A stretch of DNA of 64,000 bases, from NCBI GenBank assembly GCA_048772705.1, contig JBLWGC010000230.1, forward strand, positions 930,001 through 994,000, read 5' to 3'. Under the pieces are notes generated by a model. It saw only the letters and a program-made list of their open reading frames with translations. It made no database searches and was not told the origin of the DNA. Positions 40,059 through 50,629 of the stretch are shown piece after piece (the first letter of the stretch is position 1; every line of letters starts with the position of its first letter). Both the position numbers and the translations under genes were made by a program. The DNA is from Leidyana gryllorum EB-2025a. Lineage: Eukaryota > Apicomplexa.

Positions 40059-42895
40059 ATGCCCTCTGCGGACCTCCCCATTGCTGCTTACCGGCAGGAG
40101 TTGGTGGACTTGGTGGTTGCGAACCCGGTTATAGTGGTCAGTGGAGAGACTGGTTGTGGTAAAACGACACAGATCCCTCAATATCTCTTCGATGCCCCCG
40201 AAATAAGGCGGTTGGTCAAGCAATGGAGGACCCAGCAGCACCACAATCGGAGACGCTACAATGTGAATGACACCAAGAGACGCCGTGTTGATGTGGAAAA
40301 GGGAGAGTCTGAGAATTCGCCGAAAGAGCCAACAGCTCCGAGTTCGGTGGCCGAGCCGAGAATAGTCGTTGTTCAGCCTCATCGGATAGCTGCCATTGCA
40401 ATGGCGCGACGAGTGGCTGACGAGCGTGGAGTCGAACTGGGAGGGGTGGTTGGTTACAGTGTTCGCTGGGACACAATGGCTGATGCCGAGAAGACAAAGA
40501 TAAAATACGTCACAGATGGCACTTTGGTCAAAGAATGTGTCGATGGGAGGGGACTATCAAAGATGGACATTGTAATAATCGACGAAGCGCATGAGCGATC
40601 ACTCCATATCGATGTTCTCCTCGCCCTTATCAGAAGGCACCTCAATGTGACGTTTCGAGACAAACATCGGTATCCACGGGTCCAAGACATCCCAGTGCGA
40701 TTCATTGTCACCTCGGCCACCCTGGATGTGGAAAAGTTCTGCAAGTTCTTTGACAACTGTCCGCTCCTAACTGTTCCTGGCCGAGTCTATCCCGTCAAAG
40801 TCATTCACGTCCCCGTCAAAATCAGCAATGAGGCGGAAGACGAACAAAACGATGAGGAGAACTCGATCGGTGGCATCACAGTGGCCGCCTCGCCCGCCAC
40901 CACCAACGAAGGCAAAAGTCAAGGCCTCGTCTATAATCCGGCCCGTACCCGTCAAAAGAGGCGGGAGCACTCCCAAATATGGCTCACTCCGGATGCCGCG
41001 GTCTCTGCCGCTGTCACAATTTCACTCCGTATACACTGTGAGACTCCAGTCGCCACTGGACATATTCTATGCTTCCTAAGTGGAGCGGCTGAGTGTGAGA
41101 GAGCTGTCAAGATGATGCACGCCAAACTTCAGGAGGTCGTGCTCCAACAGGAAGCGGAGACGGACCAAATCTCCTCGGTACCATCCGCTGTCGTTATCCC
41201 CCTCTACGGATCTCTGGACGCAGCTCAGCAGGCCAATGTCTTCGTCCAGGTAGACCCCGAAACACGAAAAATTGTCTTTGCCACCAATGTTGCTGAGACT
41301 TCCCTCACAATCTCCGGTGTCGGACATATTGTCGACTCCGGAATTGTCAAACAGACTTATTACCACCCGCGATCCGGGATGGTTGCGCTCAACGTAAGGC
41401 AATAGTGTGCGTGCGTGTGTGTGTGCTTGTGTGTGCTCGTGTGTGTGTGTGCTCAGCAGTCAGTTAATCATGTCTCCTTCACACAGCGAGTTCCCGTGTC
41501 AAAGACACAGGCCAAACAACGCGCCGGGCGTGCAGGAAGGACCAAAGATGGGACGTGTTGGCGACTGTACGGCGAAGAGACGTACAATCAGTGAGTTCTA
41601 TTTCCTTTCCAATGTCTCTCTATTGGCACGCCTCACTTTTGTGTAGGATGGATGAGCACGCGGTGCCGGAGATTCTGAGATCGGACCCTTCTGCAGCTGT
41701 TCTGAGTTTGTTGGCGATGAATATCAGAAACGTGTTAGCGTTGGAGTTCATAGACACTCCCAATAAGCTGAGTGTGGCACTGGCTTTGAAAGAGTTGGCA
41801 ACACTTGGTGCCATAGAGCCGAGGTCTTTGGAAGTGACCCCCATTGGGCGAGCGATCTCGCAGACCCCATTGGATCCCGTTTATGGGAGATGTTTCGTGG
41901 CGAGTTTGGAGTACGACGTGGTGGAAGAAGTGGCGACAATTCTATCTTTGCTGTCAGCTGAGCAGGTTTTCACGTCTCCGAATCTGGCAGCGATGGTGGA
42001 GTCGCCCGAGGACCCGTTGCCGACTCTGTTTGATGTGTTTCGTCATAAACACGCGCGCTTTCGGGACTACGATAGCGATCATCTGACGTTGCTGAACATT
42101 TTCCAAGAGTGGCGCAAGCGACGAGGGGCAGAGGTGAAGATGATGCGGAAAGATGAGCTGTACGACTGGTGTTGGGACAATTATCTGTCAATGAGAGCTC
42201 TTTTGACCGCCGAGAAGATTCAACGGCAGCTGATTGATTTGATGCCCGACATTGAGGAGATTGTTGGACCGGTTCCGGGGCACCGGTTGGAACGGGTGAG
42301 TCGAATGCGGCGGAAAGAACGTGTGCTGCGGGCGTTGTGTGAGGGTCTGTTTGTTAATACCGCAAAAGTACACATAGTCAAGTCCCTCTCGCGGGGTCCA
42401 ATAGTCAGAGGGTGGACAAGTGCGAGGGAAGGTGTAGTTTTACGGCCCGCGGCTCAGAGCTCGTTGAGCGAGTTCATTGAGAGCGCCGACATTGCAGCCC
42501 AAGCACCCCCTCCCAAAAGCGATCCCCCGAGTTGGATAATCTACGACCAACTGGTATCGATTGGCAGTGCCCCGGGCACCAGCCAGGCGAGTGGAGTGGT
42601 TCGGGTGGCCTCTGGGATCGAGTACGATTGGGTGGCGTCGTTGATGCCGCGGATGTACCAGACGTCTTTGGACGAGCTGATTGACGCAGTTCAGGCTCCA
42701 GCCCCACGTAGTGTCCACAAAGAGCAGAGAGTAGAGGCCGCCTCATTTACGGAGGGGCGCCGTGTGGGCGGTGGTGATAGCAGGGCGGCCGCAGACAAAA
42801 CTGACGTGCCCGAGAGTACTGAACAGGAACGGAAGCGGAAAGTGGAGGAGGCGAAGAAGCGGTTGGAGGAGCGCAAACGACGACAGCCCAAGTAG
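40059..42895 (+). CDS. DEAH-box RNA helicase (Prp43/DHX15-like group)
   Basis: Exons 40059-41393, 41487-41590 and 41647-42895; 895 aa. Superfamily 2 motifs: [15 protein letters not shown] (I), [15 protein letters not shown] (Ia), [17 protein letters not shown] (II), FIVTSATLD (III), [14 protein letters not shown] (V) and [18 protein letters not shown] (VI, in the small exon 2). The winged-helix, ratchet and OB-fold regions follow (LELEAL-type start at [13 protein letters not shown], then a tail ending in Lys/Arg-rich repeats). Insertions lie after motif I ([13 protein letters not shown]) and before motif V. Members remodel spliceosomes or pre-ribosomes; whether this is DHX15, DHX35 or DHX40 cannot be decided by eye. 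Confidence 0.92.
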
Positions 42896-42975
42896 CGCGC
42901 GAACACAACGACTGGTGGACATATAAAGAGTACACACTCTGAGACACACACATCAATATATATAAAGTGAGTCAA

Positions 42976-43500
42976 TCAATGGCGGAGTCGTCTGTGAGAA
43001 GACGAAGAAGAGTCGTCGTCTGTGATCATGACCGGGACATCCGTGTCTATCGGAAGAGGCGGCATATTGTTCTCGTCTACCAATTGGTCGTCGTCGTCCA
43101 ACAAGTCGTCTTCAGGTGGATTGGGAAACGTGATTGTATCGACCTCATAGTTAGTTATGTGCTCGTGACTGTCCAGAAAATTCAGAATCGCCAAACCATC
43201 GTCGAGACTTCCCGCATAGATAGTGAACATTGACAGCATATGGAGGTAAAACCCAATGCTTGCCTCAATACCCGAGTCTCGCAACCCCTTCAGAACCTCA
43301 TCAGAGACGTTTTTCAAAGCTTCCGTATCCCCCTTCTCCACATCAGTAGCGATCAAGATCTGAGGCGGTAGACCAGCGTCAATCAACGCTGCCAGTTTCT
43401 CCTGGGGCGACATATCGATCGGAGGTCTTGAATTCAGAGCCCATCCGGGGCACAGAAAAGCCAAGATGGCCAGCAGTAACACTCCTAATGGTGATCTCAT
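42976..43500 (-). CDS. Secreted acidic protein of unknown function
   Basis: Single exon, 174 aa from the Met at 43500. A clear signal peptide (MRSPLGVLLLAILAFLCPGWA) precedes a helical region (PQEKLAALIDAGLPPQILI, VLKGLRDSGIEASIGFYLH). The tail is very acidic (PEDDLLDDDDQLVDENN) and ends in a Ser run and RRLRH. No family is recognised. With its low predicted pI it may be a luminal secretory-pathway protein. It is convergent with the DEAH helicase, 80 bp between stops. Confidence 0.65.
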   Translation of the reverse strand: MRSPLGVLLLAILAFLCPGWALNSRPPIDMSPQEKLAALIDAGLPPQILIATDVEKGDTEALKNVSDEVLKGLRDSGIEASIGFYLHMLSMFTIYAGSLDDGLAILNFLDSHEHITNYEVDTITFPNPPEDDLLDDDDQLVDENNMPPLPIDTDVPVMITDDDSSSSSHRRLRH

Positions 43501-43686
43501 CTCCCAACTAGTGGTGTCTGAGTGGAAAACTCGAGCCAATTAGTAACACTTGGCCTGGAACGGGGGTGAGGTACATAGCTTGTGTCCGGTCGACACCAAA
43601 CGACTCAATCGCTAACTAGGGAGACGTCACTGTGCACACTATACGTGCCCGACATTCTTTTGGCACTTGTTGCACCGGTAGTCACT

Positions 43687-44240
43687 TCACCGAGCAGAAA
43701 TCAAACTGTCGAGTGTCAAGCGTAGAGACTTCCACTTCTCCATCACTTCCGCTTCTTGTTCCTTCACTTTCGCCTCCAAACTCATCGCGTCCTTTCCAGT
43801 GTATTGATCCACCAAAGAAGCCTGTGTAAGTAAACGTGACTACTCAATCCTCGGAGACGGCTACCTACCTTTGCCTTGGAGGTATCTAAGGTTTCTAAAG
43901 CGTCCTCCGCTTTGGCTACCCCCTCAGCTCCTGGAGCAAGCGACTGGATTTCTACGTTGTCAAACAGTTTCTCGCAGATTCGGGCTCTAATCAGACTTAG
44001 GAGCTTCTCTTCTTTGCGCTCCGCCTCGGTCAGGTTGCTGCCCCCCTTCCCGTCTTCGGCATCAGACGCCTCCTCGTCATTGTGCAAAAGTAAGTCTCGA
44101 GAGACGGCGGCCTTTCGGCGGGGGAACTCGATGTGCTCTTCGAGCACAGCATTCTTCGGACGGCGGCGAGCATCGACTTCTCCCCGCAAAGTCCAGGCTT
44201 TGGGGGCCACCAACTCAGCTTCGAGGTCTCTCAGACTCAT
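43687..44240 (-). CDS. MPP10-like U3 snoRNP protein, N-terminal part not found
   Basis: Exons 43869-44240 and 43687-43821; 168 aa from the first Met. The block LVAPKAWTLRGEVDARRRPKNAVLEE matches the conserved MPP10 segment around 'PKPWxLxGEVxxxxRPxNSLLEE', and SLIRARICEKLFDNVE the next conserved helix. MPP10 belongs to the U3 processome that cleaves pre-18S rRNA. The conserved helix normally just before this block can be read upstream of the first Met (EEERVQKLFDN), in a frame open to about 44430 but without an ATG. Thus a 5' exon is probably missing from my model. Normal MPP10 is 500-700 aa with a long acidic N-terminus. Confidence 0.7.
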
Positions 44241-44433
44241 TTTATTGTCAAATAATTTTTGGACTCGCTCTTCTTCGATGCTGTTGTTTGATTGGGGGGG
44301 GGGGCGGTCAGTGAGTTGGCCATCGGGCCGACTTTTATGGGCGCGGGTTTCATTCTCATTCTCTCCGGCCCCCGTAATTAGAGGTCCACGGGGGGTCGCT
44401 GGACGACTTAGATGATGAGTGGATGCGATTCCA

Positions 44434-45426
44434 TCACTCTGTTATCGTTTTTTTCACCGGGACGAATCCGACCAGCCACGCCCCATACCCTCGTACACAT
44501 TCCTTCTTGATAGCCCGGAGGCCCCCCGGTTCCTCCCAGATTCCTGTGCCGACGCCGAGCCATTCTGCTGTGTGGGGGAGTTCAGAGTTGTCCACAGCAG
44601 AGATTGGGCAGAGCATCATGTATTTCCACTTGGTATGCCATATGTTCTCCAGCCAATTCAGGAGCTGATGGGTAGTCTCCAAAAAGTACAGATCGCAGGT
44701 AGGAGCCTTCTCGGGGTACAGAAGCCATTGATATATTAAGCGTTCCTTGAGCGACTTCTCAAACGTTGCATCGCCCCCATACACTAAGGGGAGTTGCTTC
44801 CAGGACGACATCTCGCGTCGCACAGCAACCCATAGGCGCTGTAACTCGTCTTCGCCGAATAAATCTCGGACGCCAAGCTTCCCATTGGTCAAAGGACTAA
44901 GCCGCAACTCTCGAGTCTTCAGTTCCCGTGTCAGTGATCCCATAATTATTCTCAATCCTTCGTTGCCTGTACCCTTCCACGAAATGGTCACCATTTGTCC
45001 AGGCTTCATTATCAACATCATCGGCTCGTGGGACACTGGCATCTCCACACCGCCTCCGTGAGAGGGACTGGTCGATGAAGAACCGGCAGACGTTGATCCA
45101 TTCGAAGATGCAGCGGATCTGAAAGCGCTTCGCACTTGCAATCGGTGACGATCTGCAAAACCTTTTCACCTCGAACCAGACTCTCCGTGTGTCCTACCAT
45201 CCAGAACGATCAGAACGCCCCATTGTCTAAACGTGTAGTCCAGTGAACCGGAACTTGTCGGTGTACGGCTGACTTTCGGTTCTAGAAGCACTATCGGCTT
45301 GTTGAGGAACGCTTTCAGGAGAAAATTCAGCTGTGTCAGCGAGCGAACAGAAACGGCACCCTCCTCTACATCGCGAAACAAATGTGCGAATAGCACCAAC
45401 GGGATATGAACACTGTAAGGCAGCAT
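44434..45426 (-). CDS. Conserved-looking hypothetical protein
   Basis: Exons 45198-45426 and 44434-45152; 45-nt intron; 315 aa. Starts MLPYSVHIPLVLFAHLFRDV; contains LTQLNFLLKAFLNKPIVLLE, LDYTFRQWGVLIVLD, a Ser/Gly linker after the intron, LRIIMGSLTRELKTRELRL and a Trp-rich C-terminal region (HQLLNWLENIWHTKWKYMML). It looks like a folded cytosolic protein, but I do not recognise the family. It starts 11 bp after the V-ATPase A stop on the same strand. Confidence 0.65.
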
Positions 45427-45437
45427 AGCTCAAAAAT

Positions 45438-47665
45438 TCAACGATCAGAAAGATTCCGCATCTGAGTGGTAATCTCTTCTTCCAACTGTTTGAAGAATTT
45501 GCTGAACTCTTTCTCAGAGGATCGAGGTGGGAAGAACTTCATCGACGTCACTTTCGTAATCGTCTCACGCATCGAGTTTCGGATAGTACTCCATCCAATC
45601 CGATTCGCCTCCCTGCTGCTCTCTGCACCGATCAAACAAATTGAACAAGACCCCAACCTCAACAACAACTACTACTCACCAGCAATGACCCGCCCAGCCT
45701 GGTCGTAGAAGTGACAGATGATACGCATCATTCCGGTCGTCTGTTGACAAAGCAATGAGAAAGATACTGGCTGGCCCCCCCCTCAACACAGTCACTCACC
45801 TTAATCAGAGGACACATAAAGTCATAGTCAGTGAAAGCATTCTGCTGAAGGAAATCTTCACGAATAATCTTCGCCACTTCCATGATCAACTTTTGATCCT
45901 CCGACAAGGAATCCTTTCCGACCAATTGGACAATGTCAGACAACTCATTCTCCTTCTGCAGAATTTCACCCATCTTCTGTCGCAAAAGACCGAACTCGGG
46001 ATCGTAAGAGTCAAAATACGGATCCAACGCCCTCTTGTAATTCGAATACGAAGTGTTCCAGTTTACAGACGGAAAATGCTTCCTTTGGGCCAACTTCTTA
46101 TCCAGACCCCAGAAAACTTGCACGATACTCATGGTCGATGTCGTCACAGGATCCGAGAAATCACCACCCGGGGGTGACACGGCACCAACAATACTCACTG
46201 AACCTTCACGATTCGGCGAACCAAGACACTTCACTCGCCCCGCACGCTCGTAGAAAGATGCCAAACGAGCTGCCAGATACGCAGGGTAACCGCTATCGGC
46301 AGGCATTTCGGCCAGACGACCTGAGATTTCACGAAGAGCTTCGGCCCAACGACTCGTAGAGTCAGCCATCATAGCCACATGGTAACCCATATCTCGGAAA
46401 TACTCAGACAGAGTGATACCCGTGTAGATAGATGCTTCTCGGGCAGCCACAGGCATGTTAGACGTGTTTGCGACCAGGCAAGTACGCTTCATGATACCGA
46501 CTTCCCGACCCTGAAAGAATCATCCAGTGAAGAACACATTGCGCAATCCGCAAGGGGAAAGAACAGATGAAGCACAGGTGGTACGCGGCTCAGAGGAGAC
46601 ACGGCGCTACAACACCACACCATCCCGCTCGGAGACGCACACACGCACATAAGAACAGATTACAACTTATGGCTTTGGACATTGGACTTACATCCACGTA
46701 TGTGGTCAGTTCAGGGAACTCTTGAAGCACTTCAGCCATCTCATTCCCGCGCTCGCCACATCCTACGTAGATAACCACGTCGGAGTTGGAGTACTTGGAT
46801 AGGGCTTGACTGATACAAGTCTTTCCGGCACCGAAGGCACCTGGAATGGCACATGTACCTCCTTGCACGGAGGGGAAAAGGCAGTCCAGGACACGCTGGC
46901 CGGTGAGGAGCAGAGTGTTGCCAGCGAGTTTCTCGTGCACGGGTCTTGGCTCACGGACCGGCCAGAAGTGTGCCATATAGACATCAGTGACTTTGCCGTT
47001 GAAGTCGAGAGTCAACAGTTTGTCCTCAACAGTATAGTTCCCAGGGGGTGCGATATAGGTGAGGCGTCCTTGGTTCTTGGGCGGCACCATCATATGATGC
47101 TCTTTGAACAAGAAGTTCTCGAAGATAGTTCCATAGAAGTCGCCACCGCTGAGCATATCTCCAATCTTCAGGCTCTTGGCGGGTTTGAACTCGTAACTCT
47201 TCTTGCGATCGAGACTTGGAATGTTGATACCCTTAGGTACGAAGACAGAGCCAGTTTCATCAGCAATGCGGTAGAGCGGACGCTGAATACCATCGAAAAT
47301 GCAGTCCATGATACCAGGGCCCAATTCGACTGAAAGAGGTTTGCCAGTCTTCTTGACTGGGTCGCCGACCGTTAGACCGGCTGAGTGACGACATTTCAAT
47401 GCGATGACGCTCTGGGCTAGTGATTTACCTGTGTCCTCGTAACACTGGATGTATGCACGATCCTCATCCAGACGGATGATCTCTCCGACGAGCTCGAACC
47501 ACCCTACTCGGACGAGCTCAAACATCTTCGTTCCCGACATGTTCTGAGCGATGACCACTGCATGGCAGCGTGACACAGGTTCCTCTAGTTGATAGAGAAC
47601 TTACATGGTCCAGACACTTGGTCGACCACGCCATAGTCGCTCTCCCTGTCGACAGCCTCGGGCAT
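45438..47665 (-). CDS. V-type proton ATPase catalytic subunit A
   Basis: Catalytic ATP-hydrolysing subunit of V1. Exons 47605-47665, 46692-47557, 45800-46510, 45680-45740 and 45438-45622; 627 aa, normal size. Features: [20 protein letters not shown] (beta barrel), the subunit-A-specific non-homologous region, P-loop GAFGAGKT (family usually GAFGCGKT), [11 protein letters not shown] (catalytic Glu), [21 protein letters not shown] and the C-terminal helical domain. The intron 46511-46691 is 181 nt. Together with subunit H at 15328-17198, the window carries two V1 subunits. Confidence 0.97.
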
Positions 47666-47808
47666 TGTGTCAAGTTTTTGGTCTTAGCACTGCCTTTTCC
47701 TGCCTAGGAAATTGATGTTGTTTATAATGTGTGCGACCGTGGCTGGCACTCTTAAGATAAGCAAGCTACTATGCTGTCTGGTCTGCGCCGCTATATCTGA
47801 CATATGGC

Positions 47809-48093
47809 TCAGGCTTTGGGCAGGGCCTTATGAAATTTCATCAGCAGATCGTCCCAAGCATTTCCCGTCAAGCGTGTTCGGTGATGATGAACATAGTCAA
47901 CCATGATGTCGAACCTGAAGCAAGTGTAGTTGGGGGGGGCGGAACGAGGTAGGGAAGTAGTTGACCCGGGATTGGGGGGCACCAAGGGGGGCGAGTGTGC
48001 TCACCATTCTTTGCGTCGTGGAGTTGTTGTGACCTTCCAGAACAGAGCTGAAACGCCGAGAAAACCGAAGGTGGTGACTAGTCGCCCCGTCAT
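47809..48093 (-). CDS. 64-aa single-pass membrane protein, orphan
   Basis: Built from two exons that are each too short for an ordinary ORF scan: 48005-48093 and 47809-47914, joined by a 90-nt GT-AG intron in consistent phase. The peptide starts MTGRLVTTFGFLGVSALFWK, a plausible short membrane segment followed by basic residues (TTTPRRKEW), then VDYVHHHRTRL and a helical tail ending FHKALPKA. Size and layout recall small accessory subunits of respiratory or ER complexes, but no family is recognised. It sits between V-ATPase A and Sec61 gamma on the same strand. Confidence 0.5.
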
Positions 48094-48177
48094 TCGCTAA
48101 AGATTGCAAAATCTATTCTGTTTCACAATCAATAGTTAGTTATACACGGCGCACCCAGGATTGACTTGTTTATATAC

Positions 48178-48487
48178 CTAACCACTACCCACAATTATGT
48201 TATTGATTGGAATGAAAAACAGCTTGACCGCGAACCCGATAATGCCCATAGCGAGTAGTCCGAGCGAACAGGCCGTAATCATACTGCGGAATTCTGTGCA
48301 GATTGTATAGAGTCAGTCAGTCAGTTAATCGGTTACCTTTGGTGTCTGGTTTAGTACACATGCGAACCAGATGGACCGAATCGCTGGTGAACTTGTGACC
48401 CGACTGGACGAAATAGCCCAGAGGGTGGCTTGGGTCCTTGAGCATGCCCAAGATGGCGGGAGATTGACTGATCTCGTCGACACCCAT
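48178..48487 (-). CDS. Sec61 complex gamma subunit (SecE homologue)
   Basis: Tail-anchored clamp subunit of the Sec61 protein-conducting channel in the ER membrane. Exons 48337-48487 and 48178-48293; 88 aa. The cytosolic amphipathic helix reads HPLGYFVQSGHKFTSDSVHLV and KPDTKGEF, the conserved 'K.F..DS..LV.RC.KPD..EF' pattern. One membrane helix follows (LGLLAMGIIGFAVKLFFIPI) and the tail NNIIVGSG, which is the family ending. Both exons are under 60 codons. Sec61 beta lies 58 bp upstream on the same strand. Confidence 0.93.
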
Positions 48488-48545
48488 GATAAGCCCAAAA
48501 ATGTGGTTCTATATGTAGGTGGGAGAATGGGTTACTAAATATTTT

Positions 48546-48964
48546 TTAGGATCTCCCAGTGATCCCCCTCAAAATGACTGAGATGAAGTGGAGCAACACC
48601 ACCAACACCATAAAGCTAAAGGAACACACGCAAACCATCACCGGCGACCTGCACACACAGTCCAGTAGAACAATGTCGATAGTCAGTCTAACACTTGGCG
48701 ACACTTACAGTTGTAGGCCGCACGCAGATTCAGAGTAATACCTATTGGTCATCTGATCCTTGGCTGGTTGCGATGCTGGCTGGCCTCCTTGCTGAGCACC
48801 TGGCTTTGACCTCCTGTAGACGAAGAAGGATGGGGTCATCGTTGTACTTGACGTCACTCACTTGGTCAGGCCCTTCTGGATAGCCGCATTTGCACCACCG
48901 GATTCGCTGCCCGACTGCGGTGGAAGAATGATGACACGGATTCTAATAGCCAACCACTCACCAT
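48546..48964 (-). CDS. Sec61 complex beta subunit, with a start-codon-only first coding exon
   Basis: Tail-anchored subunit of the ER translocon. I assembled exons 48962-48964 (the ATG alone), 48862-48914, 48709-48813 and 48546-48648; 87 aa, the usual length. The N-terminus is small and polar (SGSESGGANAAIQ, then KPGAQQGGQPAS). The signature NRYYSESACGLQLSP matches the family pattern 'RFYTxDxxGLKxxP'. A single C-terminal membrane helix follows (VMVCVCSFSFMVLVVLLHFI). The ATG is directly followed by GTGAGT, so the second codon onward lies beyond intron 1. The gene is divergent from SRP54 with 56 bp between starts. Confidence 0.88.
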
Positions 48965-49020
48965 TATAGGTCTCTCAACAGGGGTCAGACAGTGGGAAGA
49001 ATCTTTTGCTGTATGTGAAA
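48965..49020. promoter_or_regulatory. Shared promoter gap Sec61 beta / SRP54
   Basis: 56 bp between the divergent start codons of two genes acting in the same pathway, co-translational ER targeting. A shared promoter would make them co-regulated; no known motif is recognised. Confidence 0.45.
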
Positions 49021-50575
49021 ATGTTATCACTCCTGGGAAACGGTCTGGCAGGTGCGTTAGCCAAATTCCAGCAGGCCAATGATGTGAACGAAGAGGTGAG
49101 CTTCACAGAAGGATCACACACACACGCCACCACCAACTTTGACCCGCAGACCATCGAAGCACTCATCAAGGATGTTTGTACTGCCCTAGTTGCTGCGGAT
49201 GTACAAATCAAGATAGTTGCCACGCTGCGGACTAATGTGCGCAACCGATGTCTCGGCATCAACAACGACTCGCAAAAGGTGGCCGCTGCCCAATTGAAGA
49301 GAAGAGTACAACAAGCGGTGTATGAGGAGCTCATTTCCATCCTCACCCCTCCCAAGACCCGTTACCAACCAGTTAGAGGAAGACCAAATATAATTATGTT
49401 CGTTGGTCTCCAAGGCGCTGGCAAAACCACCACCTGTACAAAGTATGCCAATTACTACAAGAAACGTGGGTGGCGAGTCGCCCTAGTCTGTGCGGACACC
49501 TATCGTGCTGGAGCCTTTGATCAACTGAAACAGAATGCGGCCAAGTGCAAAATACCCTTCTACGGCAGCTACTCTGCCGTAGACGCCGCCGAAGTCGCCG
49601 CCAAAGGAGTCAACCTCTTCAAGAAGGAGAGGGCAGAGATCATCATCGTGGACACTTCGGGACGCCATAAGCAAGAAGAGGCACTTTTTGACGAAATGAC
49701 AGCTATCGACGACGCAGTCGTAAGTCGCACTTTCTGCTTTTCATCCCGCACACCTTCCCGCGCAGCACCCCAACGAAGTCGTCTTTGTCATGGACAGCCA
49801 TATAGGACAGGCCTGTGCTCTACAAGCGCAGGCTTTCAAAGACTCCGTGGACGTAGCGTCCGTGATCGTTACCAAATTAGACGGCCACGCTAAAGGTGGC
49901 GGAGCTATCACTGCAGTCGTAACAACGGGGTGCCCGATTTCGTTTATTGGGACTGGCGAAGGCTTCGATGCTCTGGAAGTCTTCGATCCGCCTGGATTCG
50001 TATCCAAACTCATGGGGATGGGGGACACTCGGACTCTGATGCGCACCATACAGGAATTCATGCCCGAACACAAGAGCGCTGAGACTCTGCAGAGGATCAC
50101 TGCAGGTCACTTCTCCTATGACGACATGAAAGGGCAGCTCAAAACCATGACAACTATGGGAGGTCTGACAAGCATGTTGAACTGTATTCCTGGAATGTCA
50201 GCTCTCAGCGGCGCCATGCCCCCAGAGGTCGCCGATCAAACTAAGAAACTGTATGAGCGGTTCCTTCACATAATTGACTCAATGACTCGTGACGGTAAGC
50301 AACAAAGTCCTGGGGGTACCCACACACGTGTGTGATTCTTGGGATTCACAGAACGCGAGTGCCGAGTAGAGCTGGACGAAAAGGCTATCCAACGATTGGC
50401 TCGCGGCGCGGGAGTCAGAACGGTGGAGGTCGAGGCTCTTGTTGAACAACGACGAATAATGGCGAAAACGATGGGCAAGGTTGGCAAGGGTATGGCAGCT
50501 GCCAAACGGAGTGGCCTGCCCCCTCAACTCATGGAGCAAATGGCTAGTGCTTTCGGTGGTGGTGGTGGTAGATAG
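49021..50575 (+). CDS. SRP54: Signal recognition particle 54 kDa subunit (SRP54)
   Basis: GTPase that binds signal sequences and, with the SRP receptor, delivers ribosomes to Sec61. Exons 49021-49719, 49766-50294 and 50352-50575; 483 aa. N domain helices, then GLQGAGKTTTCTKYA (G1), DTYRAGAFDQLKQNA, IIVDTSGRHKQE (G3), TKLDGHAKGGGA (G4) and FIGTGEGFDAL. The C-terminal M domain includes MTTMGGLTSMLNCIPGM, the methionine-rich signal-binding groove (FERFL..IIDSMT) and RLARGAGVRTVEVEALVEQ. Poly-Gly tail. The neighbours are Sec61 beta, Sec61 gamma and an ER Hsp70. Confidence 0.97.
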
Positions 50576-50629
50576 AAATATAAAAACGGTCCCGAGAACG
50601 GACCACACCATTAGGCTGACTATCATACA

